DNA of 64,000 bases, taken from positions 154,439,592-154,503,591 of the forward strand of contig NC_134832.1 of the NCBI RefSeq assembly GCF_004210375.1, written 5' to 3'. The notes below the pieces were generated by a model. That model did not search any database, had not been told where the DNA came from, and worked only from the letters and a program-made list of their open reading frames with translations. The first letter of the stretch is position 1. The number at the start of each line of letters is the position of its first letter. Positions 35,331 through 48,700 of the stretch are shown one piece after another. Position numbers and translations under genes: made by a program. Source of the DNA: Tachypleus tridentatus (Eukaryota; Arthropoda; Merostomata; Xiphosura; Limulidae).

Positions 35331-35567
35331 ATGAAGAAGATAGTTAGCCTGATAGTGACCTTACTTTTCCTCAGAGTGTATTAACTTCACATGGGATAAT
35401 TCGTTTCTGCTATGTAAACTTTGTCTTTGTGTTATATTTCTTTTGATTTGTAGCTTTACTCTTAATGGTATATTAAATGTTCAATCTAAGTTAATCTTGA
35501 TTTTCTTTATTATTATGTATTACCTAGAGTGGAATTTAGGTGAGCTTCCTCTTTTACATATACGCAT

Positions 35568-36067
35568 NNNNNNNNNNNNNNNNNNNNNNNNNNNNNNNNN
35601 NNNNNNNNNNNNNNNNNNNNNNNNNNNNNNNNNNNNNNNNNNNNNNNNNNNNNNNNNNNNNNNNNNNNNNNNNNNNNNNNNNNNNNNNNNNNNNNNNNNN
35701 NNNNNNNNNNNNNNNNNNNNNNNNNNNNNNNNNNNNNNNNNNNNNNNNNNNNNNNNNNNNNNNNNNNNNNNNNNNNNNNNNNNNNNNNNNNNNNNNNNNN
35801 NNNNNNNNNNNNNNNNNNNNNNNNNNNNNNNNNNNNNNNNNNNNNNNNNNNNNNNNNNNNNNNNNNNNNNNNNNNNNNNNNNNNNNNNNNNNNNNNNNNN
35901 NNNNNNNNNNNNNNNNNNNNNNNNNNNNNNNNNNNNNNNNNNNNNNNNNNNNNNNNNNNNNNNNNNNNNNNNNNNNNNNNNNNNNNNNNNNNNNNNNNNN
36001 NNNNNNNNNNNNNNNNNNNNNNNNNNNNNNNNNNNNNNNNNNNNNNNNNNNNNNNNNNNNNNNNNNN
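35568..36067. other. Assembly gap, 500 N
   Basis: Exactly 500 N, the usual placeholder for a gap of unknown size. It lies between the hAT transposase and the first recognisable SON sequence, so missing DNA here may contain SON exons and the hAT right end. Confidence 0.99.
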
Positions 36068-36103
36068 GACCAACCTTCTCAACCCAGTATAGGATCTATG
36101 GAG
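36068..36103 (+). CDS. Possible end of an upstream SON exon emerging from the gap
   Basis: The first bases after the gap read DQPSQPSIGSME without a stop and then meet GAG/GTTGAT, which could be a weak donor in phase 0. The next certain exon also starts in phase 0, so the join is possible. Without a splice the frame ends with TGA at 36115-36117. There is no homology support, and this may equally be non-coding. Confidence 0.25.
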
Positions 36104-36130
36104 GTTGATAGACCTTGATCCAATACAGAA

Positions 36131-36640
36131 AAAAAAAAAGTTGGCAAAAGCAGATTTTCCTATTTTATGGTACTAGTTGTTTTTAAATGTTTACATTTAT
36201 AGTTCATGGTTTTGAAGGATTATTTCCATTTTAATTCAGCATTCAACACTACTGAAGATTTATAAAGTTTTGTTATTTGATTTATTTCTAAATTTCCACC
36301 AGTTAGATATTGTCTGTATTACTTTGTGGTGTAAAGTCCATTTACTAAATGGTTTTATTGTACTTGTACTTTTTTTAAGAATAAAGTAAGGTGTTCATTG
36401 CTCACTGAAACTTCATGTTTTTCGTATGTGTAAAACATTACCATTGAATTCTTCTGTGACTCTTATCAAACATGTTTTTTACACAGTCCTTATAAATTTA
36501 ATATGAAATGGCTTGGAGACATTCCATTTATAAGTGTAGGTTGTTAGTAATAAGGGCATGTTTTAAGATTATTACCTAAAGTGTGCATTTCTAACATAAA
36601 TTTATTGTGCCCAACACCTATTTCTATGTGCACCCTGCAG
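36131..36640. other. Sequence upstream of the SON G-patch exon
   Basis: AT-rich, ending in a good acceptor (CACCCTGCAG at 36631-36640). No exon recognised. Confidence 0.5.
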
Positions 36641-36788
36641 GACCAGTTATCTAAAGCAACTCCTGTGAAGGAAGGTATTGGAATGCACCTTCTTAAAAAG
36701 ATGGGCTGGAATCCTGGAGAAGGGCTTGGAAAAAACAAGGAAGGCTCCCTGGAGCCTTTATTATTAAATATTAAGACAGATAAGAAAG
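36641..36788 (+). CDS. SON: SON exon with G-patch
   Basis: Acceptor CACCCTGCAG, donor AAAG/GTTAGT, phase 0 in and phase 1 out. Encodes DQLSKATPVKEG followed by the G-patch core with the invariant glycines and the MGW motif, ending IKTDKKG across the splice. Confidence 0.93.
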
Positions 36789-39700
36789 GTTAGTTCATGT
36801 ATTTGATACAGTACCAATAGATACTTGTATACACAGTAGGAACACAATTATCTATAAATAATCTAGTCTTATTCAACTTTGGTGATTTAATTGGTTAACT
36901 AATGTAATGATTGGGCTGTAAGTATTGACTAATCTTGTTCAACTTTGATGATTTAATTGATTAACTAATGTAATGATTGGGCTGTAAGTATTGACTAATC
37001 TTGTTCAACTTTGGTGATTTAATTGATTAACTAATATAATGGATGGTCTACAAGTATTGACTAATCTTGTTCAACTTTGATGATTTAATTGATTAACTAA
37101 TATAATGGATGGTCTATAAGTATTGACTAATCTTGTTCAACTTTGGTGACTTAATTGATTAACTAATATAATGGATGGTCTATAAGTATTGACTAGTCTT
37201 GTTCAACTTTGATAAATTATGGGAGAAGGACTTAGATTCTAGATTCCCATGTCTGACACTTTTGGCAACACCCATCTCGAGACACTCTCCACCTATGTCA
37301 ATACACCCTCTGTTCTGGTACTGTATATAAGTACCTCATCCAGATAATGACATTACTTTTTGTCAACAAGTCATCACTAACAGCTTTTCCAGTATTACAA
37401 TCATTCATAGGTAATTTGAACATTATCCATGTTATCTCATCTATTTTTATAATAGTATTTCATAATAAATATTTTAAAAAATAATTATTATAAAAATTTC
37501 TTTATTCTAATTGGCAAGCCAACTTACGACATCAATTCCCAGGTTATTATTTCCAGTAAGGAAGCAAATGGGGTCTCTCATATCCTACCTCTGATATCTG
37601 GCATCACACAACAATTGGTGTGTGGGGATCACTCTTAGTTGAGACTGTTAGTGATATTAATCGTAGTTAGATAAGGACATATATTTGGATATGGATATTT
37701 TTCTATTCTACAAGTGCTTGATGTTTGAGTCTTTTCCTGGTTGCTTTTGAGCCTGTAGTTTAATTGATGGCTGAAAGGTCTGGAAGTAAATTTTCAGTTT
37801 TCTTTCTCCATCTACTGATATTGTGGCTCAGGGAAGAAGGGTTACTTTTAAGTTATATGAAGGGACAGTTATGCCTTATCTAACACATTGAACTTAATGG
37901 CTTTAATCTACTGCTGCAAGGTGGAAGTATTTTCTGGCTCTGACATAATTCTTCTGTTCCTTGAGTTTTGCAGTTCTTAGGCAAAGTTTGCAGTTAGATT
38001 CTGACCAAATAAACCTGTGGCTCTTGATGAGACAGGGCAAGTTTATGGTCTTTCAATCTAGAATCCACCATGTTGTTTTCCTTTCACTTCACTTTGTTGG
38101 AAGAATCTCAGGATCACCATCTTCACTGATGATGAGCTGGATCCCTTGTTAGCATGCCTGTTGATTCAGTTTTCAACTTCTACTTTCATCCCTGTTGTCA
38201 TTAAGAGTCTCAGATTTCATAATTTCTTAAAGGAGATCATAGATCTGCCCTTATTCATGGGTTCCAGCCCTTGGCATTAGCCTCTTGATACATTAATACC
38301 AAGAGAAGATTTTGTCTATATCCAAGAGTTCCACTGTTTGACTGGATCGTAAGTGGCATTATATATTACTTTATACCTTCAGGGTCTGTAGAGTTTCAGC
38401 TCCAAGAATTTCTGGATGTGTGGGAACCATAACTGTGGATCCAGGAACACTTCAGATCCTTGAGTCAAGATTTGTTATCCAGTTCATTTCTTCACCTCTG
38501 TTTTCCATCTAACCCCTTGAGTTTCCTCTTTCTCACAGACCATCAAGATTTGGAACCTTCTTTGGTTACCAGAGTTTTGTTGATACAGGAGTAGAGTGTA
38601 TGTCATGCTAAATCTTCCATTGTTTTATTCCTGTCAGTTGTTGAGCCTGTGCAGACAGGAGATTCAGGTCCAGTCATCAATCTTTCTCACTTATATCTGT
38701 GCCTGAATTCTTCAAGGTGCACAAGTTACTCATTCATCAATTTGAGTTGACATTTTTACTGGAGTTGTAGATGTCCATGTTTGTTGTAATTGGCTCCTAT
38801 CTGTACTTTATCATAGTGGTGGAGTTTCACCACTATCAGTATTTGTGGTGCATAAGGGTTAGGTACTGCTGTTCCATGTTTTCTCCTTCAGGCCTACATC
38901 AGCTTCACATGGGTTCTGTCTTATTGTACAAATTTTCTTATCATTTCCATTCCATTGCATTGTGTACACACCCAACGACAGATGACTTGTTTCTGCTAGC
39001 ACTATCTTGTCAGTTGTCAGAACATCACACCCTGATTCTACTTTCAGATTATGACCAAGGCAGGCTTTATTTTTGGGACTGAGACATCTGTACTTGCTCC
39101 AATTCCATATATCATCAGTTTTTTTTTGGTTTTTTTTCATCTTATCTTTCAGTCAGGTTCTGTTGCCTCCCATTCAACTCAATGCTATGGCATAAGAAGT
39201 GAGACTTTTACTCACCTCTCTTTCTTCTATGAGATGGATGGTTCTGTCTCTTCTAGAAATGTGGGCATCATTTAAATCTCTTATACCTTTGGGAGAGAGC
39301 TCAAGAGATCCTTTACTTGTCTGTATGCAGTTGAATTATCATAAATATCAATTCACTGGGTTGTTAAATTGGGATAGGACTACAATATGGGTTCCTCTGC
39401 TACCTTGTCCAGAGTTCCATCTGTTAATGGATTGGATACATTTACCCCTAGTCAGAAATTTCATGGTCTATGTATGTACAAAGAGACTTCTTTACATAAT
39501 GTTTTAGTCCTTCATGAATGCCTCATGAGCTGGGCTTGTTAAGGGGAAAATTATCAGGCTTCTCTGCCAATTTTCTGGTGGTGTCTTGCATTTCTCATTG
39601 AGGAATTACTTGGTCCAGAGCTCCTTGTTTTCTATTTTTGGACCTCTTTTTTTTTCCCATACCATTTGTATCTTTTCACCCTACTAACTTGCCATGTTCT

Positions 39701-42700
39701 ATGGGTTATGCCTGTGGTAGCAGATTGTCTCCATCCTCAGTGATATTCCCAACAGAGGAGATGCTGCATTGCAAGGTTCTGTTGTATTAACTCTAATTTT
39801 GCAATTCTTATTTGTGAGTTGACCTCTCATTGGATCATCAAAGTACTGGCAACTTGGTTTTCAGTACCTCATTTCTAGGCTTTGACAATGGATACATTCC
39901 ATTAGGTAGGACAGGATTACAACTCTAGACCATTGTTCTTCTTATTATTTTGTTATACAAAGTACTAAATATGATTTGTTCAAACCCTGTGTTAGATTTT
40001 GTTGATTCCACCAGATTGGTTGCTACACCCAGATTTTGCTTCTACAGTACATCTTCCACTTCTTTTATGGCTATCTTTGTGGAGTGCAATCATGAACTGC
40101 CTCGTTATTCTTGACTATCTATAAGCTCAACTTTGAGGGATAAAGATTATGCAGTCTTTGCACAATATCAGGGTTTAATTTCTAAGGTTGCCATGTACCT
40201 GTCTCTGTTTTTGCTTTCTCCAAGATGAACATTTAGCTATGGAAATGACATGCATATTGGTAATAGTGTACTGAGAGAAGGTTTAACCCATTTCAGGTGG
40301 TAGTGCCAACCATAAGTCATGTATTTACCTGGCTCTTTGACAGAGGAATTTTCCTCTTCCACAGTTGCACCGTTTAAAGTGGCCTTTTTCATTACCCTTT
40401 GTTTTTCATGGCTACACATTTTCTGAGTCTCCAGTACTCTCTGGATTTCTCAAACAACTTTAGGTCCTTGGTCCCAAATGACCATTCCAGTTACCTAAGA
40501 GATATATTAAGATTGTAGCACAGGTTCTTTTTTAACACCTGTTTGTATCATGATTCTTATATGCCATGTATCCCCTTTTTTCATGACTGCTTCCATACAG
40601 ACATTACTGGTTGACATGATTTGTGCTGTTTGTTTATAAGTCAATTTCTTGTTTTCCCTACATCATCAGACAAATTCTTTTTATCCAAGACACTGTTAAA
40701 CAGGAAAGGGGTTAAAGTCCTTTTCACCCATACATGTGATCACCATCTCTTACTTTTATGTACAATCAGATTTGACCATGGTCATATTCAGTGAGGGTCT
40801 CAAGGTTTTTGTTACCTGTTCTAATGCTTTTAGAGATGTTGGAAAATGACTTTTCTTCTGGGCTCTTTGAAGGTGAGAATTCTTCTGCAAGTCATATCTA
40901 ATCAGATTTGTCATCTTTTTGTGTCCTTAGCAGCCTGGTCAAATTGCCCACTGGAAGTCATCATGTGATCTTGTATGGAGATCTCTCCCAATACTTTTAT
41001 CTCACATTATTTGCCTGATCTGGCAGTTTCTTTATATGAGGATTTTTGTCTACCTCCTGCAGCAATCATAATAATTTCATCTAGATTATATGGAGGGGTC
41101 AGTCTTTTCATTGCTACTTTTTAGAGTCCCTTAACTGGTTCTTTCAATATTATACTCTGTGGCAAATGTCCCTTAACTGGTTCTTTCAATATTATACTCT
41201 GTGGCAAATGTCCCTTAACTGGTTCTTTCAATATTATACTCTGTGGCAAATGTTGCCCAAACAAGTTGTTTTTATTAAACCAATTCTTCACTAGCAATCA
41301 CTGATCAGATCCTTTATTTATGTTGCAATAGGCTATACAGAAATGAGGCTGACTGGGTGATATTACTATACTATGTTGGACCACCATTCATGGATTATCA
41401 TGAACAAAGTGTAAAGTGATCCTGCCCATCTCTGCTGATCATTGTATTAAATAAATCAGGAATGATTTGTCTAAATATTTAGGGAACTTGGCTCATCTAT
41501 TGCACTGTTCCTCAGGACTCCCCATTGTACATTACTCACCAGATTCTACTGGAGGAACTAGGGAGTCCTTACCATCCCCAGTGTCCAGTCACTGGGATGG
41601 TGGACAAAGGATTTTTCTACAGAGTATTAAATTCCTCTACTCTTGGAAAAGAGGGCAAAGTTGGGGGCCTTCCTACCCAGGTCCATGGATATTTTTCCCT
41701 CATGTCAATAAGAGTGGCAAACAGCCTGCTTGGGAGCCTACTCATAATAGTAGTTCATACTGGATATTCTGATATCCAGTTGGGTTGTCTATGGGTCTTA
41801 TGTTTGATCAGTATAGATTCAGTACATTATTCATGGATGAAGGTCTGCTATCTCCTCATAATTCCAAATGTGAAGTGGTCCCATCCTGAGTTCTTGGTTG
41901 ATCACAGTTATTCCATGTTCTACCCATAATTCTGGGAGTAAGTAGAATGTACATTGTTCACACGTTTGGAGAGTGAGGATGAATGTAGGTAATATCAGAC
42001 TGAATTAGTTCTGGTTGAGTAAGAAACACTCAAAACCCATCATTCTGAGCCAGGGATGTTGCCTTTCAGGGCTTTCTCAGATGGTGGACATGTGTCCAAT
42101 TTGATGGTGCTTACTTTCTCATCGTGATTCAAGTGGCTAAGAATGTTCGCTCTATTACTGTATGTTGGGACATATACTGTATGTATATGACACTGTGGTC
42201 CAGTTGCCATAGCCACCAATGTTGAATATAGAAACCAAGATCATTTAATTCTAACCCTAATTACTTGAACCTAAGCTATCTTGATGTGGCTAGCCTATAG
42301 TGATGATGACTCATATACAATTCCATTCTTGATACAGGAACTAAGTTCAGGATGAAGAACACACCTGTCCTGATTGTAGTTCATACATTCAGGTGTCAAT
42401 ATTATCTTGGGACACCCTTGATTTGTACAAATGCTTTCAGTATGGATAATACTCTCACTGGCCTGTCACCTTCTCAATGTGTGATTCTAGCTATAACTGA
42501 GATGAGGAGTATGTATTGGATGAAGTTGACATTTTCCTAAATTGAAAATATTTTTCCAAAAATACTAACCTGCTTTCACACCTTCCTGACCTTCCTCACC
42601 ACCAAGAACCAGTGTTAGTAATTTGGATAGTTTAAGTCTTGAAAATGTAGCTATGTTAACTGAATAAGGTACTTATATACTGTACCAGGATAGAGGGCAT

Positions 42701-45700
42701 ATTGACATAGATGGAGAGTACCATGAAACAAGTAACAAGAATGGAGCAAGTGAGACAAGATCAAACAAATGCTTAGATGGCCAAAGGAAGAAACTATGGC
42801 AATTAAGCAATAGCCATAAGTGTGATGGGAGATAAGTTTTATTGGAAATACATTTTAAATTTAGGAAAATGTTAACATTAGCACACAATTGTGACAGATC
42901 ACACATATCTACTTATTTGTATTGATATATTCTCTCATATGTGTATCACCATTTCAAATATTCACATACTCTAGTAGCTAATAACAGGCTGCCTCTTACT
43001 CATGCAGTTCCATAATGTGCTGACATCTAAGAACCATCAAACTATTTTTTTTTTAGGCATCGAAATATAAATAACCACTGGCTCAGTTAAGCTGAACCAA
43101 GAATATTAAAATTCTTATTACTCATGTTAACATTCAGTTGAAAGAATCACAACTCCTTCACTGTGTTTAGAAACATAATACTTTTTTCCAGGGAGAGAAT
43201 CTATTAAGGACCAGGTGGAATGTTTTGTAGAGCTTCTGGGATCACAATTTGCCACAAAGTTCAGTGGGTTGTAAATATGTTACAGCACAATGTGTTCTTG
43301 CAACTGACTGGACAAGTGCCATGGGTTAAATGTGTTCATGCTAAATCCCTCCATTTGTGCTGGCTGAGCTTTACCTTGCTGCATGGCCAGGATCACCTGT
43401 ATTTGATCTTGGTCTTTCAGTTGCTCTGTCCAGTGCTTATTATGAGTTAACTATGGAATCACCTACTACTTGGCATGATAGTGCTGTGACAAAAGTGGTT
43501 GCAACTTGAAAATGATGCCCAGGATCAGAGCATTTCATAAACCTGACATCTTATGTGCAGTCCCTATTGGGGGACCAAGTAATACACTATGACAAAATCA
43601 TATTCTAGTAATATTGTTGTATAACATGCTGTGGTCCTTGTGTAGGACATTTAAATAAGGTGTAACTTCTCCAGCTACAGGCTCAGAGATGCCTCATTTC
43701 ACTTGGTCTTCATGAAAACTACCTCTGTAAGAGAGAGTTTATTTCTCACACCAACATGACACCTCATCATTTTGTCTGGAAGTCTCTCATTGAACTCATC
43801 CATCAAGATATCTTCATGAAGTCACTCAATGAACTTATCCATCAGGATGTCTTTGTGATGCATAAACAACTATACTCTAAATAGCACTCCTCATTTGAAC
43901 TTTTAACTCATCCCAAGGAATTATTTGACTCTTCATTGAGTTGAATTATCAACAAAACTTGCTTGTAACTTCTCATTTTTCCAGTTGCACCTCATATGGG
44001 TGCTTGATGGAGTGCAAAGCCAAACCACTTAGTTTAAGCTTAGGATGAGTCATTGGATTGCTTAATCTTGAGATTAACTGTTCCAGACAGATTCTGTCTA
44101 AAAGTATTGTATAAATCTGTTTCTCTGCATCTTTGAAGATGAAAGTAGATTTTGCTCACAGGGATCAGTGGAGGTGAGGAAAGTATCATTCTTGCAGATT
44201 CTCATCCATATTTTGATGCTGCCAGTTTGTGAGTATAGTGCAGTAGCCATACTCAGAGACACTAACCTTTGGATGATTAGTGAAGCCCTCATCTAGAACA
44301 ATATTCTTCTCTCTACACATCATCTAGGTTTTATTTACAATCCCAGACTTCTTTGTGATTCTTAGCAGTATACTTCCTAGCCATAAGAGGCTCTTCTGCC
44401 TCATAGTTTATGGTATTTTCTGGACAGTGCCCACTGCTTGCCTACTGGGGAAACAGTTCTGACCAACGGACTTCATCCAGTAGTCATTCTTGACTTCTCT
44501 GAAGTAAAGTTGAGGTTGCATTACTCTGGGTTGTAACAGCCTGTCAGCTTCTGTTGAGACTACTGTGCAGTCTTGGACCCACTAGATACCATTTTAACTC
44601 ACATCCTCAGTCATCTATGCTTCTATCATGACAAGATTAATTCACAAGATCAGCCTGTTGATCTAGATACTCCTGATCTCTCCTAAACTTCTTGAGCTTG
44701 TTGTTTTGTTGTTCAAAATCAAAACCTCAACATCATTGATAAATGTCCTATGTTCCGAACTTCTAAATTCAACATCTCTCTCATATATCTATCTCTTAGT
44801 TGTGAATACTTCTACTTGTAGGAAGTAACATTCCTTAAGTTAGATTTCTTTTTCTAAACTTGTAGAACACAAGAATTTAAAAAAGGGTAAAAACAGAATT
44901 CTTCACAACAATACATTGTGGACACTGAAACAAAATTTCTCCTTTCCACTTACTCTGTGGTATTTTTAGGTTAAAGTGATCTCCTCAGGTTGTATTGGGT
45001 AGGTCTGCTTTATAATGGAAGCATAGACTGGAAAGTTACAAAATTTATCTGAAAGTAACTTGAGCTTGAAAAAGAAATAAAAGACTAGACACAATGTGTA
45101 ACACACACAAACATTTTTTAATAATTCAAAATAAAAACACATTATATATGCTTGTTTCTGAAAGGTAAACAGTAAATTCATATATTTAACACTTCTGTGT
45201 GATGTCAACACATTTCATTATTTGTACGTTGTTTTATAATAGCTACCCTTGGGACATACAGTAAGCAGAAAAGTATTTGGTTCTCGTGAAAGTTTAAAGA
45301 AGAGTTATTGGAGTCTTAGAACTTGTTAACAACTTCTAGTTAGATATCCATTTGACTCTTACAAAGTAATGTTTAATGTACAGAAGGAAACTTTCTTTGC
45401 AATCACACATTTGTTTAACTTTACTTGAAAGAGTTTCTGTGCTTGAGTGTCTACACAGTAGATAAATGTTTGAATGTGTAGATTTACAGTAAACAAATGT
45501 TTGGAAACTTTTTTCTGATTTAATGATAAAAACATTTAAAAATTCTAATGATTTTTTTTGTTCAGAATATTTAATAAAAATATTACTGGTGTCTAACTTA
45601 CAATGATCTTCCTGAAATAATCTGACATGTGGTAAACTACAAGAATATTGTCAACATACCTAAATCAATAGAGAGGAAGGATATAAGGAAGTTATAATTT

Positions 45701-48700
45701 TAAATTGATTAAACATTAAACCACACAACATATTAAACTGAAACCTAGTATGAGTCATACCAAAAGTGAATAATTTAGGAAGGCTTAACCTGTTCAATGC
45801 CGTAGACGAGATAACTCATCCAAGCCTATCGGTAGCACAGTGCCAAGGACGAGTTAACTCCTTCTCAATAATACCTAACTTTAACGCTAGATGGCAGTAC
45901 CATAATGTATTTGATCAACTTACAAATTGTTCCACTTTTGATCCAAAAGACATCATGAAAAAAGTTACAAAATGAAGAAGCATTAGAGTTGCATTGTAGC
46001 AGTTGAAATACTTGCAGTCAACAGGTTAATCTTTCTAAATAAAAATATATTTATCATCATTGTTTGTACAGTGTGAAGCAACAAGACTTTTTGAATGTAT
46101 AGAGAAAGAATGATCTCTAAACTTAACTAAATTATAATAATAATTGAAAGTTAATGCAATAGATTCAAGAGTAAATTGTTCATTTTAGACTTTATGAGAA
46201 ACATATTTAACTTTCAGAAAACTCATTATGTAAGTCACTTGAGTAAGTCAAGTGAGTCCAAGGTTTACTCTGGACTCTGATGGATTACTGTCTAGTCCTC
46301 ATAAAGACTGTGACAATTTATTATTAATTCTACCTTATTAACATTTTCAGTTTTATCTATAAACAACAACAACAACAACACCTTCACACTAGTTTGTTCT
46401 TATCTGGACACATTTAATTCTTCTTGTGGTGCCAGAGATAATTGTTAAATGAAACACCTTCATGTTTACAACCTCTTTCATTATCTTGGTAGATTCTCCA
46501 ATTTTTATTCAATGGTGGGTTACTTTGTATGAAATATCCAGTTTCTAACCTTCCCTATTCTACAGCTGTTAATGTACACTGAGAAACACTAAATAGCTGA
46601 TTTATATATTTAGAAGAATCTTTATCTTGTATGATCTTATTAAACTGATCATACCATTTTACTTCAAGTTTTATGTTTTGAAGAAAACAATTTGTTTTCC
46701 ATCATCAAACTTTAGTTCAAACTTTTCCTCTTTTTATGTTTTTAATCATTCTTGGGCATTTCAAGCTCACAATCTTAAATCCTAGAAGAGAGACTTATAA
46801 ATTAACTTAATAAATTTAGCTTCCCAAACCTGTGTCTTACTCTTAGCTTACCTACTTCCCAGGAATATCTAAACATTCAGCTATAGCAAAATAATTCAAG
46901 CTCCATGTAAAAATAAGATAGATCAACTAAATTGTTTAACAGAAATCCTGAACACTTAGCAACAATGTCTATGAAATGACAGGTACACAGTGTTCAGCCA
47001 CATACATTAGTGAGTACAGTGTTCAGCCACATACATTAGTGAGTACTGTCATCCAATTCATGGTCACTTCAAAGAAAACATTATGCAAATCTTGACAACA
47101 AAGAAGCCAAACATATCCTGCACATAATTAATGAGACACTTTATTTTAGATTTATTAAACAAAAACTTTCAGAACCTTTCATTTAATCAGAAGACTCTTC
47201 CATTAACAGATAAAATGTCTGGCTCCTATGATACTTTTGTTTAACATTCATTGTCTGTGACTTAACAACACTTTTAGTCATACACCATTTTGTTATTTTG
47301 TTGTAGTTTTATATTCTTTGTGGTTGCTATTGTTTAAAGTCAGTTTTGTAACCCAAAATGTTAGGTAGAATAAATAAACATTTATCTGAAGTTTTTCTTA
47401 TCTACAGCTAGCACTAAAAGTTTTAAAATATCTTCACTGTGTTTCATACTGTTGTATCAGACTGTTGTAGTAGCTATTTAATGTTGAATAAATTAAACTT
47501 GTAATATTTTAAACTTACAGGACTAGTGGCAGGAAGTGAAATGAAAAAAAAGACAATTTTTACTAGTATTGCTAAAACCTTTTCAGGTAAGTTATTTTAT
47601 TATATATTTAAATAGTAGTATTTTCCATGCTTTGTTGTATGAGTATCAACTGATTAGCAGTTTCATGTCTGAAATATGAAATGGTTTTTCATTAAAAAAT
47701 AACATTACACTAATGATGCACTATAGTCGATATAATATGCTGTGAAATTATTCTATTTTTCGGCCACTACCTTTATTTTAAACATCTGACCTACATGAAT
47801 GTATCCATCCAGGTAGTGACATCACTTTTACATATATCAACATGAAACACTGATCAACCAGCAGAACTAGATGTGGAAACGTTATAATGTTGGACTCACC
47901 ACAGGTTTTAATTATCTAGTTTTGTGTTATTTCCACTAGAAAAAAACAGTCATTGACAGTTCCTTTGAAAAGCTAAGTTACAGATACACAACTTCAAACC
48001 ATTGTTTTGTAGATATTCTATTAACTAGTCTTCCTTTGAAAAGCTAAGTTACAGATACACAACTTCAAACCATTGTTTTGTAGATATTCTATTAACTAGT
48101 CTTCCTTTGAAAAGCTAAGTTACAGATACACAACTTCAAACCATTGTTTTGTAGATATTCTATTAACTAGTCTTCCTTTGAAAAGCTAAGTTACAGATAC
48201 ACAACTTCAAACCATTGTTTTGTAGATATTCTATTAACTAGTCTTCCTTTGAAAAGCTAAGTTACAGATACACAACTTCAAACCATTATTTTGTAGATAT
48301 TCTATTAACTAGTCTTCCTTTGAAAAGCTAAGTTACAGATACACAACTTCAAACCATTGTTTTGTAGATATTCTATTAACTAATCTTCCTTTGAAAAGCT
48401 AAGTTACAGATACACAACTTCAAACCATTGTTTTGTAGATATTCTATTAACTAGTCTTCCTTTGAAAAGCTAAGTTACAGATACACAACTTCAAACCTTT
48501 GTTTTGTAGATATTCTATTAACTAGTCTTCCTTTGAAAAGCTAAGTTACAGATACACAACTTCAAACCATTGTTTTGTAGATATTCTATTAACTAGTCTT
48601 CCTTTGAAAAGCTAAGTTACAGATACACAACTTCAAACCATTGTTTTGTAGATATTCTATTAACTATTCCTCTTAAAAATTCGTTTCAATTCTTTATATA

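Larger units (their letters stand above)
31323..35567 (+). mobile_element. hAT (ZMYM1-like) DNA transposon, degenerate, right end hidden by gap
   Basis: The left boundary is placed at CAGTGGCGGCACAAAGGGGG, a terminus typical of this hAT group. It is followed by GGGCCCTCCCCC and then by promoter-like sequence and a multiply broken transposase (33018-35330). The right terminus would be expected near or inside the 500-N gap, so total length and target duplication cannot be checked. The orientation is plus, opposite to UTP14. Confidence 0.65.
37218..42560 (+). mobile_element. DIRS-like retrotransposon relic
   Basis: A decayed plus-strand element within the first visible SON intron. The recognisable order is a non-coding left part with TATATAAG near 37323, a reverse-transcriptase stretch (38640-39480), an RNase-H-like stretch, a tyrosine-recombinase-like tail (about 40920-41085), and a non-coding right part. 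Stops and frameshifts are frequent throughout. The outer limits are approximate because terminal repeats could not be paired by eye. DIRS elements use a tyrosine recombinase in place of a DDE integrase. Confidence 0.6.

Noticed and set aside
35443-36118. Open frames running through the N block
   Set aside because: They consist mostly of unknown bases. Only the few residues after the gap are real, and those are reported separately with low confidence.
41467-41929. Open frames of 101 and 134 codons right of the DIRS-like recombinase tail
   Set aside because: No domain recognised. They lie in the presumed non-coding right part of the retroelement relic.
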